DNA of 64,000 nucleotides from Bacteroidota bacterium (GCA_016124735.1 WGMZ01000010.1:98925-162924), one strand, 5' to 3'; positions 53,032-61,502 are shown, numbered from the stretch's first letter. The notes: a model not told the origin generated them from the sequence alone. Made by a program: numbers and translations.

Positions 53032-54486
53032 ATGATCTTTTTACTTGTCGCAATCTTTGTACTTGGCTACGTCGCCATTGCATTGGAACATCCGTTAAAA
53101 GTGAATAAAACGGCCAGTGCCTTGTTAACAGGTGTAGTCATGTGGACCATCTTTATGTTGGCCAATGAAACACTGATCAACGTTAATTGGGAGAGTTTTA
53201 AACATTTTCTGTTTATTGAACAACTGACGAAAATTGACCATGTGATTAAAACTCACTTCGTCATCCACGAATTATCGCACCATTTAGCCGATATCGCGGA
53301 AATTCTGTTTTTCCTTATGGGAGCCATGACCATCGTAGAATTGATCGACTCACACCAGGGCTTCAAGGTGATCACCAACAGAATCACCACCCGCGATGCG
53401 AGAAAACTGCTTTGGATTATCTCAATTCTTACCTTCTTTTTATCTGCTGCATTAGACAACCTCACCACCGCTATTGTAATGGTATCCCTGCTTCGAAAGC
53501 TCATCCACAACAAGGAACAAAGGAAATTCTTTGCAGGCATGGTCATCATTGCTGCTAATGCAGGTGGCGCATGGTCGCCTATTGGCGACGTGACCACTAC
53601 AATGCTTTGGATTGGCGGACAAATTTCTGCCGCGAACATTATCGAGACGCTACTGATACCCAGTTTTGTCTGCCTGGTCGTTCCTTTGATTTATCTCTCC
53701 TTTAAGATGAAAGGCGAAGTAGAACGCGCTAAATACGACAACAATGCTGCGAAAGAGGTGGAATTGGTTAAGGGAAGTAAAATCATGCTATTTGCGGGTA
53801 TTGGCTGCTTGCTTTTTGTTCCGGTATTCAAAACCGTCACTCATCTGCCTCCTTACATGGGCATGTTGCTCGGGTTGGGCATTATGTGGTTGATTTCAGA
53901 AATCATTCATTCGGACAAAGACGAAGAAGAAAGAAAACCATATACCGCCGTGCATGCCTTGAGCAAAATTGATACTTCATCTGTTTTGTTCTTCCTGGGA
54001 ATTCTTATTGCGATTCACGCTTTGCAGTCTACCTATGTTTTGACAGGCATGGCGGAATGGATGGATGAAAAAATTGGCGATCTGAATATCATTGCCATGT
54101 CGATTGGTTTGCTCTCTTCGATCGTAGACAACGTGCCATTGGTAGCCGCGTCTATGGGTATGTATGAATTGGCCACTCCTACTGTGCATCCGGAAATATT
54201 CAATTATGCCATGCAACATCTTGGCGAAGTGCACCATGGGATGATCATTTATGAAGGTGCAAAATATTACCTCGTAGATGCCAAAATCTGGGAATTTATT
54301 GCCTACACAGCCGGAACAGGTGGTAGTGCTCTCATTATCGGATCCGCTGCTGGTGTTGCCGTAATGGGAATGGAAAAAATTGACTTTATCTGGTATATGA
54401 AAAGAATCAGCCTACTTGCACTGATTGGATTCTTCGCCGGGTCTCTGACTTATATCGCACTGCACCCTGTGTTCGCGATTTATTAA
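53032..54486 (+). CDS. nhaD: Sodium:proton antiporter NhaD
   Basis: A 484-residue inner-membrane antiporter with 11-12 helices. 'ALDNLTTAIVMVSLLRKL' and 'IAANAGGAWSPIGDVTTTMLWI' are the two NhaD/IT-superfamily hairpin motifs, and 'SSIVDNVPLVAASMGMY' is the mirrored second one. It expels sodium in exchange for protons, which fits a marine or brackish organism. It has its own promoter and its stop overlaps that of the convergent folB by 4 bp. Confidence 0.92.
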   Translation: MIFLLVAIFVLGYVAIALEHPLKVNKTASALLTGVVMWTIFMLANETLINVNWESFKHFLFIEQLTKIDHVIKTHFVIHELSHHLADIAEILFFLMGAMTIVELIDSHQGFKVITNRITTRDARKLLWIISILTFFLSAALDNLTTAIVMVSLLRKLIHNKEQRKFFAGMVIIAANAGGAWSPIGDVTTTMLWIGGQISAANIIETLLIPSFVCLVVPLIYLSFKMKGEVERAKYDNNAAKEVELVKGSKIMLFAGIGCLLFVPVFKTVTHLPPYMGMLLGLGIMWLISEIIHSDKDEEERKPYTAVHALSKIDTSSVLFFLGILIAIHALQSTYVLTGMAEWMDEKIGDLNIIAMSIGLLSSIVDNVPLVAASMGMYELATPTVHPEIFNYAMQHLGEVHHGMIIYEGAKYYLVDAKIWEFIAYTAGTGGSALIIGSAAGVAVMGMEKIDFIWYMKRISLLALIGFFAGSLTYIALHPVFAIY

Positions 54487-54857
54487 GTTATTGAAAAACG
54501 AACTTCCAGCTTTACGCTGCTCGAATCCATCTCTGCATCCAGGGGTGGATTCTTTTTTTGAATATGAACCATCATGGATATGGCAGATGAAAAAGCATCA
54601 CGAACCCGCAAAACGATGCGATTGGCCGTTGATTCCATCAGCAATTCTGCTTTGCTCATTTCTTCCTGGATAATTTTGAGCAGTACTTCATAATCCATGC
54701 TCTCTTCCAACGCAACCGCTTCCTGCTTTATTTCGGTTACCATGCTCAGTTCAGCATCCACACAGAAAAGTCCTGCATTTATTCTTTCATAATCGTACAA
54801 CCCGATACGGGCATTTAACAAAAGTCCATTGATCGCTACGGTACGTATTGCCTGCAT
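54483..54857 (-). CDS. folB: Dihydroneopterin aldolase
   Basis: A 124-residue enzyme of folate synthesis. The FolB pattern is visible: YDYERINAGLFCVD with the catalytic Glu24, and 'IQKKNPP' (Lys100/101) near the C-terminus, the lysine of the active site. It converts 7,8-dihydroneopterin to 6-hydroxymethyl-dihydropterin and glycolaldehyde. A longer in-frame extension upstream is rejected because a -7 element lies 4 nt before the ATG at 54857. Tail-to-tail overlap of 4 bp with nhaD. Confidence 0.9.
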   Translation of the reverse strand: MQAIRTVAINGLLLNARIGLYDYERINAGLFCVDAELSMVTEIKQEAVALEESMDYEVLLKIIQEEMSKAELLMESTANRIVLRVRDAFSSAISMMVHIQKKNPPLDAEMDSSSVKLEVRFSIT

Positions 54858-54861
54858 GGGA

Positions 54862-54869
54862 CAAAAATA
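54862..54869 (-). promoter_or_regulatory. folB: -7 element of folB, leaderless
   Basis: TATTTTTG on the minus strand, 4 nt before the ATG; transcription should start at or beside the start codon. The -33 position reads TGG and is weak. Confidence 0.5.
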
Positions 54870-54966
54870 GGACGCAGAGGCCAGACTACCAGATTGCAGA
54901 CACCAGATGCCAAATGCCAGCCACGATAGGTTCACAATGTATTGTGAACCAACCGTATTCATTGTC

Positions 54967-55077
54967 CTCTGTCTCAAGACCGTTTCTCTCATATACTTAA
55001 AATCTCTACTCTCACCGTCTCGAAATCTTTTCTCTCACTATCTGCAAGTCTTTTCTCTCACTGTCTCAAAGTCTTTT
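54967..55077 (+). repeat. 23-bp tandem direct repeat, about five units
   Basis: Three well-conserved 23-bp units lie at 55009-55031, 55032-55054 and 55055-55077 (consensus CTCTCACTGTCTCAAAGTCTTTT split in two parts: CTCTCACTGTCT then CAAAGTCTTTT). Two more degenerate units precede them at 54986-55008 and 54967-54985 (the latter 4 bp short). The array ends 2 bp before a -7 element and 32 bp before the start of the dehydrogenase gene. Confidence 0.85.
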
Positions 55078-55079
55078 TT

Positions 55080-55087
55080 TACTTTTG
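55080..55087 (+). promoter_or_regulatory. -7 element of the glutaryl-CoA dehydrogenase-like gene
   Basis: TACTTTTG, a perfect TANNTTTG, 22 nt before the ATG. The -33 region lies inside the last 23-bp repeat unit and has no clear TTG, so the repeats may substitute as an activator site. Confidence 0.5.
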
Positions 55088-55109
55088 TCTGCAAATTCAA
55101 AAACAAGCA

Positions 55110-56330
55110 ATGCCTCATTTTCCGAACAAAGAAGAAAAAATACACCGCAGTGCCAAACAGGATTTGTTTCAGGCACCTGATTTTTATGCGATCGATGACT
55201 TGTTGAGCGAAGAACATAAACTCATCCGCGATTCTGTGCGCGATTGGGTGAAAAAAGACGTTTCTCCGATCATAGAAGATTGTGCCCAACGAAATATATT
55301 TCCGCGCCATATCATTAAGGGAATGGCTGATGCCGGCGCCTTTGGCCCACAACTTCCTGCTGAATATGGATGTGGAGGACTAGATTATATCGCCTACGGT
55401 CTTATTATGCAGGAAATTGAACGGGGTGATTCAGGAATGCGCTCTACCGCATCGGTGCAAGGCTCTTTAGTCATGTATCCAATCTATAAATTCGGAAGTG
55501 AAGAACAGCGCAAGAAATATCTCCCCAAACTTGCCTCTGGTGAGATGATGGGTTGCTTCGGATTGACAGAGCCAGATCATGGAAGCAATCCTGCAGGAAT
55601 GGTTACTCATTTCAAAGACATGGGCGATCATTATTTGCTCAATGGAGCCAAAATGTGGATCTCCAATGCTCCTTTTGCCGATATCGCAGTGGTATGGGCA
55701 AAAAATGAAGAAGGTAAAGTGCGTGGATTGATCGTGGAAAGGGGAATGGAAGGCTTTACAACCCCTGAAACACATAATAAATGGTCGCTTCGTGCTTCGG
55801 CTACGGGCGAATTGGTATTTGACAATGTTCGGGTACCCAAAGAAAACCTGCTCCCCGGAGTGGAAGGATTGAAAGGACCTTTGACCTGTCTGAACTCTGC
55901 CAGATATGGAATCAGCTGGGGCGTGATAGGGGCTGCTATGGATTGTTACGATTCTGCGGTGCGTTATTCAAAAGAACGGCATCAATTCGGAAGACCCATC
56001 GGCGGTTTCCAGTTGCAACAAAAGAAACTTGCAGAAATGCTAACAGAGATAACCAAGGCCCAATTGCTCTGCTGGAGACTCGGACATCTGATGAACGAAG
56101 GAAAGGCTACACCGGCTCAAATTTCCCTGGCTAAAAGAAACAATGTGGACATGGCGCTGCATATCGCACGTGAGGCCAGACAAATGCATGGTGGTATGGG
56201 AATTACCGGCGAATATCCTTTGATGCGTCATATGATGAATTTAGAATCCGTGATTACATACGAGGGAACCCACGACATCCATCTCCTAATTCTTGGGATG
56301 GAAATTACAGGCGAAAACGCCTTTGTATGA
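55110..56330 (+). CDS. gcdH: Acyl-CoA dehydrogenase, glutaryl-CoA dehydrogenase-like
   Basis: A 406-residue flavoenzyme. It follows human glutaryl-CoA dehydrogenase closely over the whole length: SVQGSLVMYPIYKFGSEEQ, GCFGLTEPDHGSNP, FSLR-like WSLRASATGELV and the end 'YEGTHDIHLLILGMEITG' with the catalytic Glu in YEGTHDIH. It oxidises and probably decarboxylates glutaryl-CoA to crotonyl-CoA, in lysine and tryptophan breakdown. The start is supported by the 22-nt spacing to the -7 element. Its stop overlaps the next ATG by 4 bp. Confidence 0.88.
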   Translation: MPHFPNKEEKIHRSAKQDLFQAPDFYAIDDLLSEEHKLIRDSVRDWVKKDVSPIIEDCAQRNIFPRHIIKGMADAGAFGPQLPAEYGCGGLDYIAYGLIMQEIERGDSGMRSTASVQGSLVMYPIYKFGSEEQRKKYLPKLASGEMMGCFGLTEPDHGSNPAGMVTHFKDMGDHYLLNGAKMWISNAPFADIAVVWAKNEEGKVRGLIVERGMEGFTTPETHNKWSLRASATGELVFDNVRVPKENLLPGVEGLKGPLTCLNSARYGISWGVIGAAMDCYDSAVRYSKERHQFGRPIGGFQLQQKKLAEMLTEITKAQLLCWRLGHLMNEGKATPAQISLAKRNNVDMALHIAREARQMHGGMGITGEYPLMRHMMNLESVITYEGTHDIHLLILGMEITGENAFV

Positions 56331-57439
56331 GTATAAAAAGGAACATAGCAGCTGCGTTTGTAGCCCTGATCCTTTGTACAGTCAAGCTCTTTGCTTACCG
56401 GGATATTCCTACTATGATCTATTTAAACAGTGAGGAACAGGCCGACACCATCGGGTATAACCTGGTAAAAGGAATGTGCGAACTCCTCTATCCAAAAATT
56501 CTCGATGGTAGCGTTCCCCTCTATGTAAGCCCTGCCAAAGAATTAAAGATTGACAGGGCCTCTTTGCTTGCTTTGGAAAACTCCAGCGGTACCCGCTTTG
56601 ATGCCTGTCCTGAATTATTCATCTACGAATACTGGAGCAGCAACAGAAAATCCACTTCCTTTCGCATCCATGGCTTTTCCTTTGTCAATAAAAATCAGTT
56701 GGGACAAAAGGTTGCTTATGGCTTTATCGACCTGAATGATATTGATTCCCTCCTTCGCAGGGTAAACATAACTACCACTGCTAATGGAAGTTTTGAAGTC
56801 AGCTTTCAAAATGTGTTGATGAGCCGCCATTACACCTACCATTTGGTGCATATGGGCGAGGAAAATTTTCAATCGAACCCGGCACTCTCGGTCAAGTTAA
56901 AACGTGAAGCATTTCAAAGTGGAAAGGCTATTCCTGATTTGATGCCGATACCCGCTAGAAAACAATTCGCATACCAGGTCTTAAAAAAGAAATATACTAC
57001 TGACATTGACTGGAGCAATCAATTGCTTGAGGCCATCGAAACCGTATTGAAAGAAAACCCGGAACTGTTTCTCAATTATGGTGGAACACGCTATGATAGT
57101 TTCCCTTCGAAAGCATTTTTCATTCCTGAAGTAAAAGGTTTGCTGGTTGAAGAAATATGGGTTAAGTCCAATCATCAGGTCCGGCTCGAATCAGCGAAAA
57201 TCAAAATCACCTTTGCGCAAGGAGATATGCTTTGGATGGAACTGAATGAATTGGAAAAATACAATCTGGTACTTCATTTCCAATCGTTGCGAGACATTCT
57301 TGTCAATAAACCCTTTGCTTATGATTTGTTTCAGGTGAATGACCAGGCCGTAGATCCTGAGAAAGGTTCTCTCTATTTTGATGCCCTTCGGAAAGCTCCA
57401 TGGAATCAGATTAACGCTTATGTTAATCAGGAAATCTAG
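56327..57439 (+). CDS. Secreted protein of unknown function
   Basis: A 370-residue protein with a signal peptide (ALILCTVKLFA) and ATGA coupling to the dehydrogenase gene. The mature part has two similar sections, each about 150 residues, and ends 'LRDILVNKPFAYDLFQ' plus 'LYFDALRKAPWNQINAY'. That end has a weak resemblance to the GldN gliding/secretion protein, which is not enough for a claim. No enzyme motif is seen. Coupling to a catabolic enzyme is unusual and may be accidental. Confidence 0.6.
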   Translation: MSIKRNIAAAFVALILCTVKLFAYRDIPTMIYLNSEEQADTIGYNLVKGMCELLYPKILDGSVPLYVSPAKELKIDRASLLALENSSGTRFDACPELFIYEYWSSNRKSTSFRIHGFSFVNKNQLGQKVAYGFIDLNDIDSLLRRVNITTTANGSFEVSFQNVLMSRHYTYHLVHMGEENFQSNPALSVKLKREAFQSGKAIPDLMPIPARKQFAYQVLKKKYTTDIDWSNQLLEAIETVLKENPELFLNYGGTRYDSFPSKAFFIPEVKGLLVEEIWVKSNHQVRLESAKIKITFAQGDMLWMELNELEKYNLVLHFQSLRDILVNKPFAYDLFQVNDQAVDPEKGSLYFDALRKAPWNQINAYVNQEI

Positions 57440-57467
57440 AAAACAAGCTGAAAATAGGTGGAAAGGG

Positions 57468-57860
57468 CTATTCGCCCAAAATTTTCTCTAACTCATCCGC
57501 AAAGCGATCAGTGTAAAGGGGTTTAACTACATAGCCATTGGCCCCCAGTTCTTCTGCTCTTTTGATATCAGACTCTGCAGAAGAAGTGCTCATTACATAG
57601 ACATCCACGTCTGCAAAAAAGCCTTCCTCACTTCGTCTCTTTAAAAATTCAAATCCCCCCATTTTGGGCATGTTTAAATCGAGGAGTATGACATCCGGTT
57701 GAGGGTTTAATTCTTCCCCTTTGTATTTCTGCAATGCATCCAGACCATTCTCAGCCAAAAGAAGCGTTTGAGTGAAGCCCTTTTTACGAAAGGCTCTTTT
57801 CACATTCAGAACATCTACCTCGTCGTCTTCAATCAACAATACCGTCTGGTATTTTGTCAT
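57468..57860 (-). CDS. Single-domain response regulator (receiver)
   Basis: A 130-residue CheY-like receiver with the acid pair Asp12-Asp13, phosphoacceptor Asp61 (LLDLNMP), and the conserved Lys in VVKPLY. There is no output domain, so it passes phosphate or binds partners. It lies 112 bp after the histidine kinase gene in the same direction, and the pair probably forms one signalling module. The ATG at 57860 (MTKYQTVLLI) is preferred over a longer start. Confidence 0.92.
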   Translation of the reverse strand: MTKYQTVLLIEDDEVDVLNVKRAFRKKGFTQTLLLAENGLDALQKYKGEELNPQPDVILLDLNMPKMGGFEFLKRRSEEGFFADVDVYVMSTSSAESDIKRAEELGANGYVVKPLYTDRFADELEKILGE

Positions 57861-57972
57861 ACAAAAATCTAAAATCATTTCCCCTTAAAAAGTTTCAGCA
57901 AGAACCTAAAACCTCAGGCAAATTAGAGAATAATGCACTTAATCAAAAGCTTTTTACCTTTTTTTGATAAAG

Positions 57973-59925
57973 TCAGCGAATAGGAATATGAATTGCAAAA
58001 CAAGTTCCCGGGTTATTTCGCTGAATGATCTGAACATTCCAGGAGTTCTCGTCGCAAATCTTTTTTACAATAGCGAGTCCGACCCCCGTATTTTCACGTT
58101 GGTCGCGCGATTCAAGGGTCTGAAAAATTTGAAATATTTTTTGATGAAAATCAGGCTCAATTCCTGGTCCGTTGTCTTCTACAAAAAAATGATGTTCGCC
58201 GGGCTCGAACTCATAACGAATGACAACTTCGGGATTGGGATTGGTATTATGCTTTACCGCATTGGAAATCAGATTACTGAATACTTGCTCAAAAGCAAGC
58301 CGGTCTTCATGCATATCCGGCAAATCATCCAGTATTATTCGAACATTCGGATTAATGTTTCGGTACGATTCACATAAATCGCTCAAGACTTCAGAAGCGG
58401 AAAAAAAACTGGTATCCTGTTTATTCTTTCCCGCAGAACTATAGCTTAGAATTCCATTTACAAGGTTTTCCATCCGTTGTATGCGTTTCTGTAGCATGGC
58501 AATATGCACATCCATCTCCTCTCCATTTTTAGTTTTGGCCTCCTTTATCCATTCCGAAAGATTGTAAATAGCACGGAGAGGAGATTTTAAATCATGAGAA
58601 ACGATTTGTGCGAATTGATCCAGTTCCGCATTCCGATGTTCCAGCTCTTTTGTGCGCCTTTCAAGCACAATCCGGGATTGTTCCGATCCGGAAATATTTT
58701 GCGCCGTGCATATCATCGTACCGGTTTTCTCATTTCCGTAATTTAATAGGCGGGCAATGCCGTGCAAATACTGGATATTCCCTTCATTATCTCTCACCCG
58801 AAAATTTGCCTGAACAGTCCGATGCTCCACAATGGCTTCAAACCAGGAAGAACGGATACGATCAATATCCTCATTATGTACACGATGAATCAGATTCTCT
58901 ACGCTGAAATCAGTTTTATTTCCAAAACCAAATACCTTCCATGCATTGTCCGAGTGAAGGATTGTTCCTTTGTCAAGGTCTACCTCAAAACTCGCAATAT
59001 TCGCCAGCATTTGGGCCTCACTGAGTATATATTGGGTCTTTACTACCAGTTCCTGGTTAAGTTTTCTCTCCGAAATGTCCCGTATTACAGCTACGATATA
59101 TCCATCGTCTCCAAGGCGCATCCACCGTACATTCGCTTCTACCGCAAATGTGCTCCCATCTTCCCTTATATTGACGCCTTCGGACAAAAAACCTTCCGGT
59201 TTCGATTTGACTTCTTCCACATGCCTTTTCCAGGAGGCTATGTCGGGAAATTTTTCCTCCGTTTCCAACACGCTCTTTCCAATCAAATCCTGCCGTTTGT
59301 ATCCCAAGTTGTCCGCCGATCTCTGGTTGACATAAAACAGGGTTCCATCTTCCTTCACTACGTGAATCGCATCGTTTGATAAGTTGACCATTTGGAGCAT
59401 GAGCTCCAGATCTTCTTCTGCTTTTTTTCTTTTCGAAATGTCGATATACATGCTGATGAAATGTTGGATTACCCCTTCATCATCTACCACAGGTACAATG
59501 GTGGCATTCAGCCACAGTATTTCCCCATTTTTCGCCCGTTTTTTAATCTCACCCCGCCAAACGCTGCCATGTATTATTTTATCCCATACTGTGCTGAGAT
59601 ATTCATCGTCATGCAAACCGCTACTCAGCATTGCAATGGGTTTTCCCAATAAGTCTTCCGAATCAAATCCGGTAAGCACATAGAAGTTATCGTTGACTTT
59701 TAAGATATTTCCCTGAGTATCGACTTTTGCCAAAAGGACCGAACTCTCAATGGCCGAGGACAAGCCTTTGAAATCGATGTAACGGTCAGAACCCGTTTCC
59801 AGGTCGGTTTCAAAGAAAGCATGCTTAAGAATTGCATCCCTCACCCCCTGATATACCTCTTTATCCGCTTGATTTTCAAGCGAATTCAAAATGCATTGTA
59901 TTTCCTGACGCAGGGATGGGGCCAT
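57973..59925 (-). CDS. Multi-PAS sensor histidine kinase
   Basis: A 650-residue soluble kinase without transmembrane helices. It carries three PAS/PAC domains (about residues 65-175, 185-300, 310-420), with the PAC motifs 'GEILWLNATIVPV' and 'DGSTFAVEANVRW', a HisKA domain with the phospho-histidine in VSHDLKSPLRAI, and an ATPase domain with 'LISNAVKHN', DNGPGIEP and GVGLAIVKK boxes intact. It senses a cytoplasmic signal and phosphorylates the receiver encoded next. A CATATTTG box (one mismatch to -7) lies 3 nt before the ATG at 59925. Confidence 0.93.
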   Translation of the reverse strand: MAPSLRQEIQCILNSLENQADKEVYQGVRDAILKHAFFETDLETGSDRYIDFKGLSSAIESSVLLAKVDTQGNILKVNDNFYVLTGFDSEDLLGKPIAMLSSGLHDDEYLSTVWDKIIHGSVWRGEIKKRAKNGEILWLNATIVPVVDDEGVIQHFISMYIDISKRKKAEEDLELMLQMVNLSNDAIHVVKEDGTLFYVNQRSADNLGYKRQDLIGKSVLETEEKFPDIASWKRHVEEVKSKPEGFLSEGVNIREDGSTFAVEANVRWMRLGDDGYIVAVIRDISERKLNQELVVKTQYILSEAQMLANIASFEVDLDKGTILHSDNAWKVFGFGNKTDFSVENLIHRVHNEDIDRIRSSWFEAIVEHRTVQANFRVRDNEGNIQYLHGIARLLNYGNEKTGTMICTAQNISGSEQSRIVLERRTKELEHRNAELDQFAQIVSHDLKSPLRAIYNLSEWIKEAKTKNGEEMDVHIAMLQKRIQRMENLVNGILSYSSAGKNKQDTSFFSASEVLSDLCESYRNINPNVRIILDDLPDMHEDRLAFEQVFSNLISNAVKHNTNPNPEVVIRYEFEPGEHHFFVEDNGPGIEPDFHQKIFQIFQTLESRDQRENTGVGLAIVKKICDENSWNVQIIQRNNPGTCFAIHIPIR

Positions 59926-60003
59926 ATTCAAATATGAGCGAAAATCCGGCGCAGGGTTTAGGATAAAAAGGAAATAATTTGCTGGAATTTAGTAAGAAAC
60001 ACT

Positions 60004-60048
60004 GTCAATCCCTCCAACCATTACTTGGCAAATGGAAAGAGGGTTGAC
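60004..60048 (-). terminator. Possible terminator or operator hairpin
   Basis: Inverted repeat GTCAATCCCTC / GAGGGTTGAC with one bulge and a 24-nt loop, between the Rrf2 stop and the histidine kinase start. On the minus strand it is followed by a modest T-rich stretch, so it could end the Rrf2 transcript. Confidence 0.3.
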
Positions 60049-60098
60049 TGTGTTATTATTCAGTATTTACTGAGCAGTTCGTTTCAAAATTAATTATA

Positions 60099-60117
60099 TT
60101 CTAGTGAATTACTAGAA
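60099..60117. promoter_or_regulatory. Perfect palindrome, 7-bp arms
   Basis: TTCTAGT, gaatt, ACTAGAA: perfect inverted repeat, 13 bp past the rrf2 stop and about 180 bp upstream of the kinase start. A second small one (CAGTA-tt-TACTG) lies at 60061-60072. Either may be an operator; the regulator is unknown. Confidence 0.35.
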
Positions 60118-60129
60118 CAAATCGATAAA

Positions 60130-60552
60130 TCATAATTCTGAGCGAATTACATCGGCTAATGTCTTATTTTCCAATACCTTCAGGGATTCATCCCTGACTT
60201 TCAGCATTACTGAACGGAGCGGACAAGTTGCCTCCTCATGCACACAGTCTTCGCATTTTTCATGATAATTCAGGCTTACACAAGGAAGTAATGCAATGGG
60301 GCCATCGATCAAACGAATAATGTGGGCAAAGCGAATCTCATGTGGCTCCATTGAAAGGAAATATCCGCCACCCTTTCCCATTTTTGAATTCAGCACACCC
60401 GCCCTTTTCAATTCCAGAAGTATACTTTCTAAAAATTTTCTGGGTATCCGTTTATTTTTTGCAATTTCCTCAATCAGAACCGGCCCCTCCTGCCTGTGCA
60501 TTGCCAGATATTCCAGTGCATGGAAAGCATAACGGTTCTTTTTAGACAGCAT
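60130..60552 (-). CDS. Rrf2 family transcriptional regulator
   Basis: A 140-residue winged-helix regulator. 'RIPRKFLESILLELKRAGVLNSKMGKGGGYFLS' is the Rrf2 recognition helix and wing. Four cysteines (C91, C100, C103, C110) in the dimerisation region could hold an iron-sulfur cluster, as in IscR/NsrR-type members; the spacing differs from the classical IscR cysteines, so the cluster type is open. It senses redox, nitric oxide or iron-sulfur status in relatives. A TATATTCG box sits 3 nt before the ATG. Confidence 0.9.
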   Translation of the reverse strand: MLSKKNRYAFHALEYLAMHRQEGPVLIEEIAKNKRIPRKFLESILLELKRAGVLNSKMGKGGGYFLSMEPHEIRFAHIIRLIDGPIALLPCVSLNYHEKCEDCVHEEATCPLRSVMLKVRDESLKVLENKTLADVIRSEL

Positions 60553-60624
60553 ACTCGAATATAATTCTTCTTTAGATATACACTTTTATCTCTCAGGATG
60601 CTGCATGAATTGCAAGACAGCATC

Positions 60625-60632
60625 TATTTTTG
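60625..60632 (+). promoter_or_regulatory. -7 element of the second GNAT gene
   Basis: TATTTTTG, a perfect TANNTTTG, 5 nt before the ATG at 60638. No TTG is seen at the right distance. It predicts a near-leaderless mRNA and decides the start. Confidence 0.5.
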
Positions 60633-60637
60633 CAGCC

Positions 60638-61060
60638 ATGTTAATCGAACTTCAGTCATCCGACATTCCTCGCATGATTCCTCTGGCAGGTATATTAAAC
60701 CCGCGAACCGAAGTAATTGTTTTGAAGGCCAGGCTGGCTGAATTGTTCACCTATGCCAATTACCAATGTTTTGGATGGGAAGAAGAAGATAAACTAGTGG
60801 CAATGTGTGGAGCCTGGACTCTCACGAAATTATACAGCGGGAAGCAGTTGGAGATTGATAATTTCGCGGTTTCAGAAGAATACCAGTCGAAGGGTATCGG
60901 AGCCAAATTATTATCAGAATTTGAGCAGCGTTGCAGAGAGCAGGGCTTTGAAAGTATTGAACTCAACGCCTATGTGAAAAACGATGCTGGTCATCGGTTT
61001 TATTTCCGCAATGGATACAGCATTGTGGGATATCACTTCATTAAGAAGCTGAACGCATAG
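60638..61060 (+). CDS. GNAT acetyltransferase
   Basis: A 140-residue N-acetyltransferase. 'LEIDNFAVSEEYQSKGIGAKLLSEFEQRCREQGF' contains the acetyl-CoA binding loop (QSKGIG, the R/Q-x-x-G-x-G/A motif), and 'DAGHRFYFRNGYSIVGYHFIKKL' is the common ending. Substrate unknown. It is divergent from the Rrf2 gene with about 85 bp between the starts. The start at 60638 follows from the adjacent -7 element. Confidence 0.87.
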   Translation: MLIELQSSDIPRMIPLAGILNPRTEVIVLKARLAELFTYANYQCFGWEEEDKLVAMCGAWTLTKLYSGKQLEIDNFAVSEEYQSKGIGAKLLSEFEQRCREQGFESIELNAYVKNDAGHRFYFRNGYSIVGYHFIKKLNA

Positions 61061-61502
61061 CTATATTATCTCTGTTTATCAATCGAATTTTTCGAGCAGG
61101 TAAGTAAAAAGACCTATATTTATGAACATGTATCCGTTTATTTCCCACAAAACCTTTTATTGACGGATACAACAATCCAATTTCCCTTTTTCTACTGCTA
61201 ACGCCAGCTAAACATCATATCACAGTTTGTATGAACTTGAAAAGTTTCTTGCGGGTGGGCTGGCCAAAATGTGGGCCGCGCGTTGGCCTGATGTTTTTTT
61301 AGGGAGGCCAGATGCAATGGCCGACCGTTAAGAAAAAAACAGAGAACGGGGAAGCTCATTTTGGCCTTGATTTTTTGGTTCGTTTGGAATTTAAGCTGAG
61401 CGAAGTCGAAGCATCAAGACAAAATGAACATACAATAAGAAAGAAATAGGATGATTCTCTTCAATCACAAGTGGTATTGAAACGGAGACTCATGTTTATG
61501 AA
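61061..61502. other. Intergenic region without a recognisable gene
   Basis: About 440 bp, no coding frame of note. It contains a long inverted repeat at 61356-61427. Several stretches look like diverged repeated DNA, but no second copy is present in this window. Confidence 0.4.
61356..61427. repeat. Intergenic palindromic element
   Basis: Arms TCATTTTGgcCTTGAT (61356-61371) and ATCAAGaCAAAATGA (61413-61427) with a 41-nt loop that carries GAGCGAAGTCGAAGC. The design resembles intergenic repeats I recall from other Bacteroidota genomes; it cannot be confirmed as repeated from this window alone. Confidence 0.45.

Noticed and set aside
54967..55077. CRISPR array
   Set aside because: The 23-bp units are contiguous, with no unique spacers between them, and there are no cas genes. 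It is a simple tandem repeat.
61061..61502. A tRNA or other structured RNA gene in the gap
   Set aside because: No acceptor stem, TTCRA loop or CCA end could be found; only the 61356-61427 palindrome is structured.
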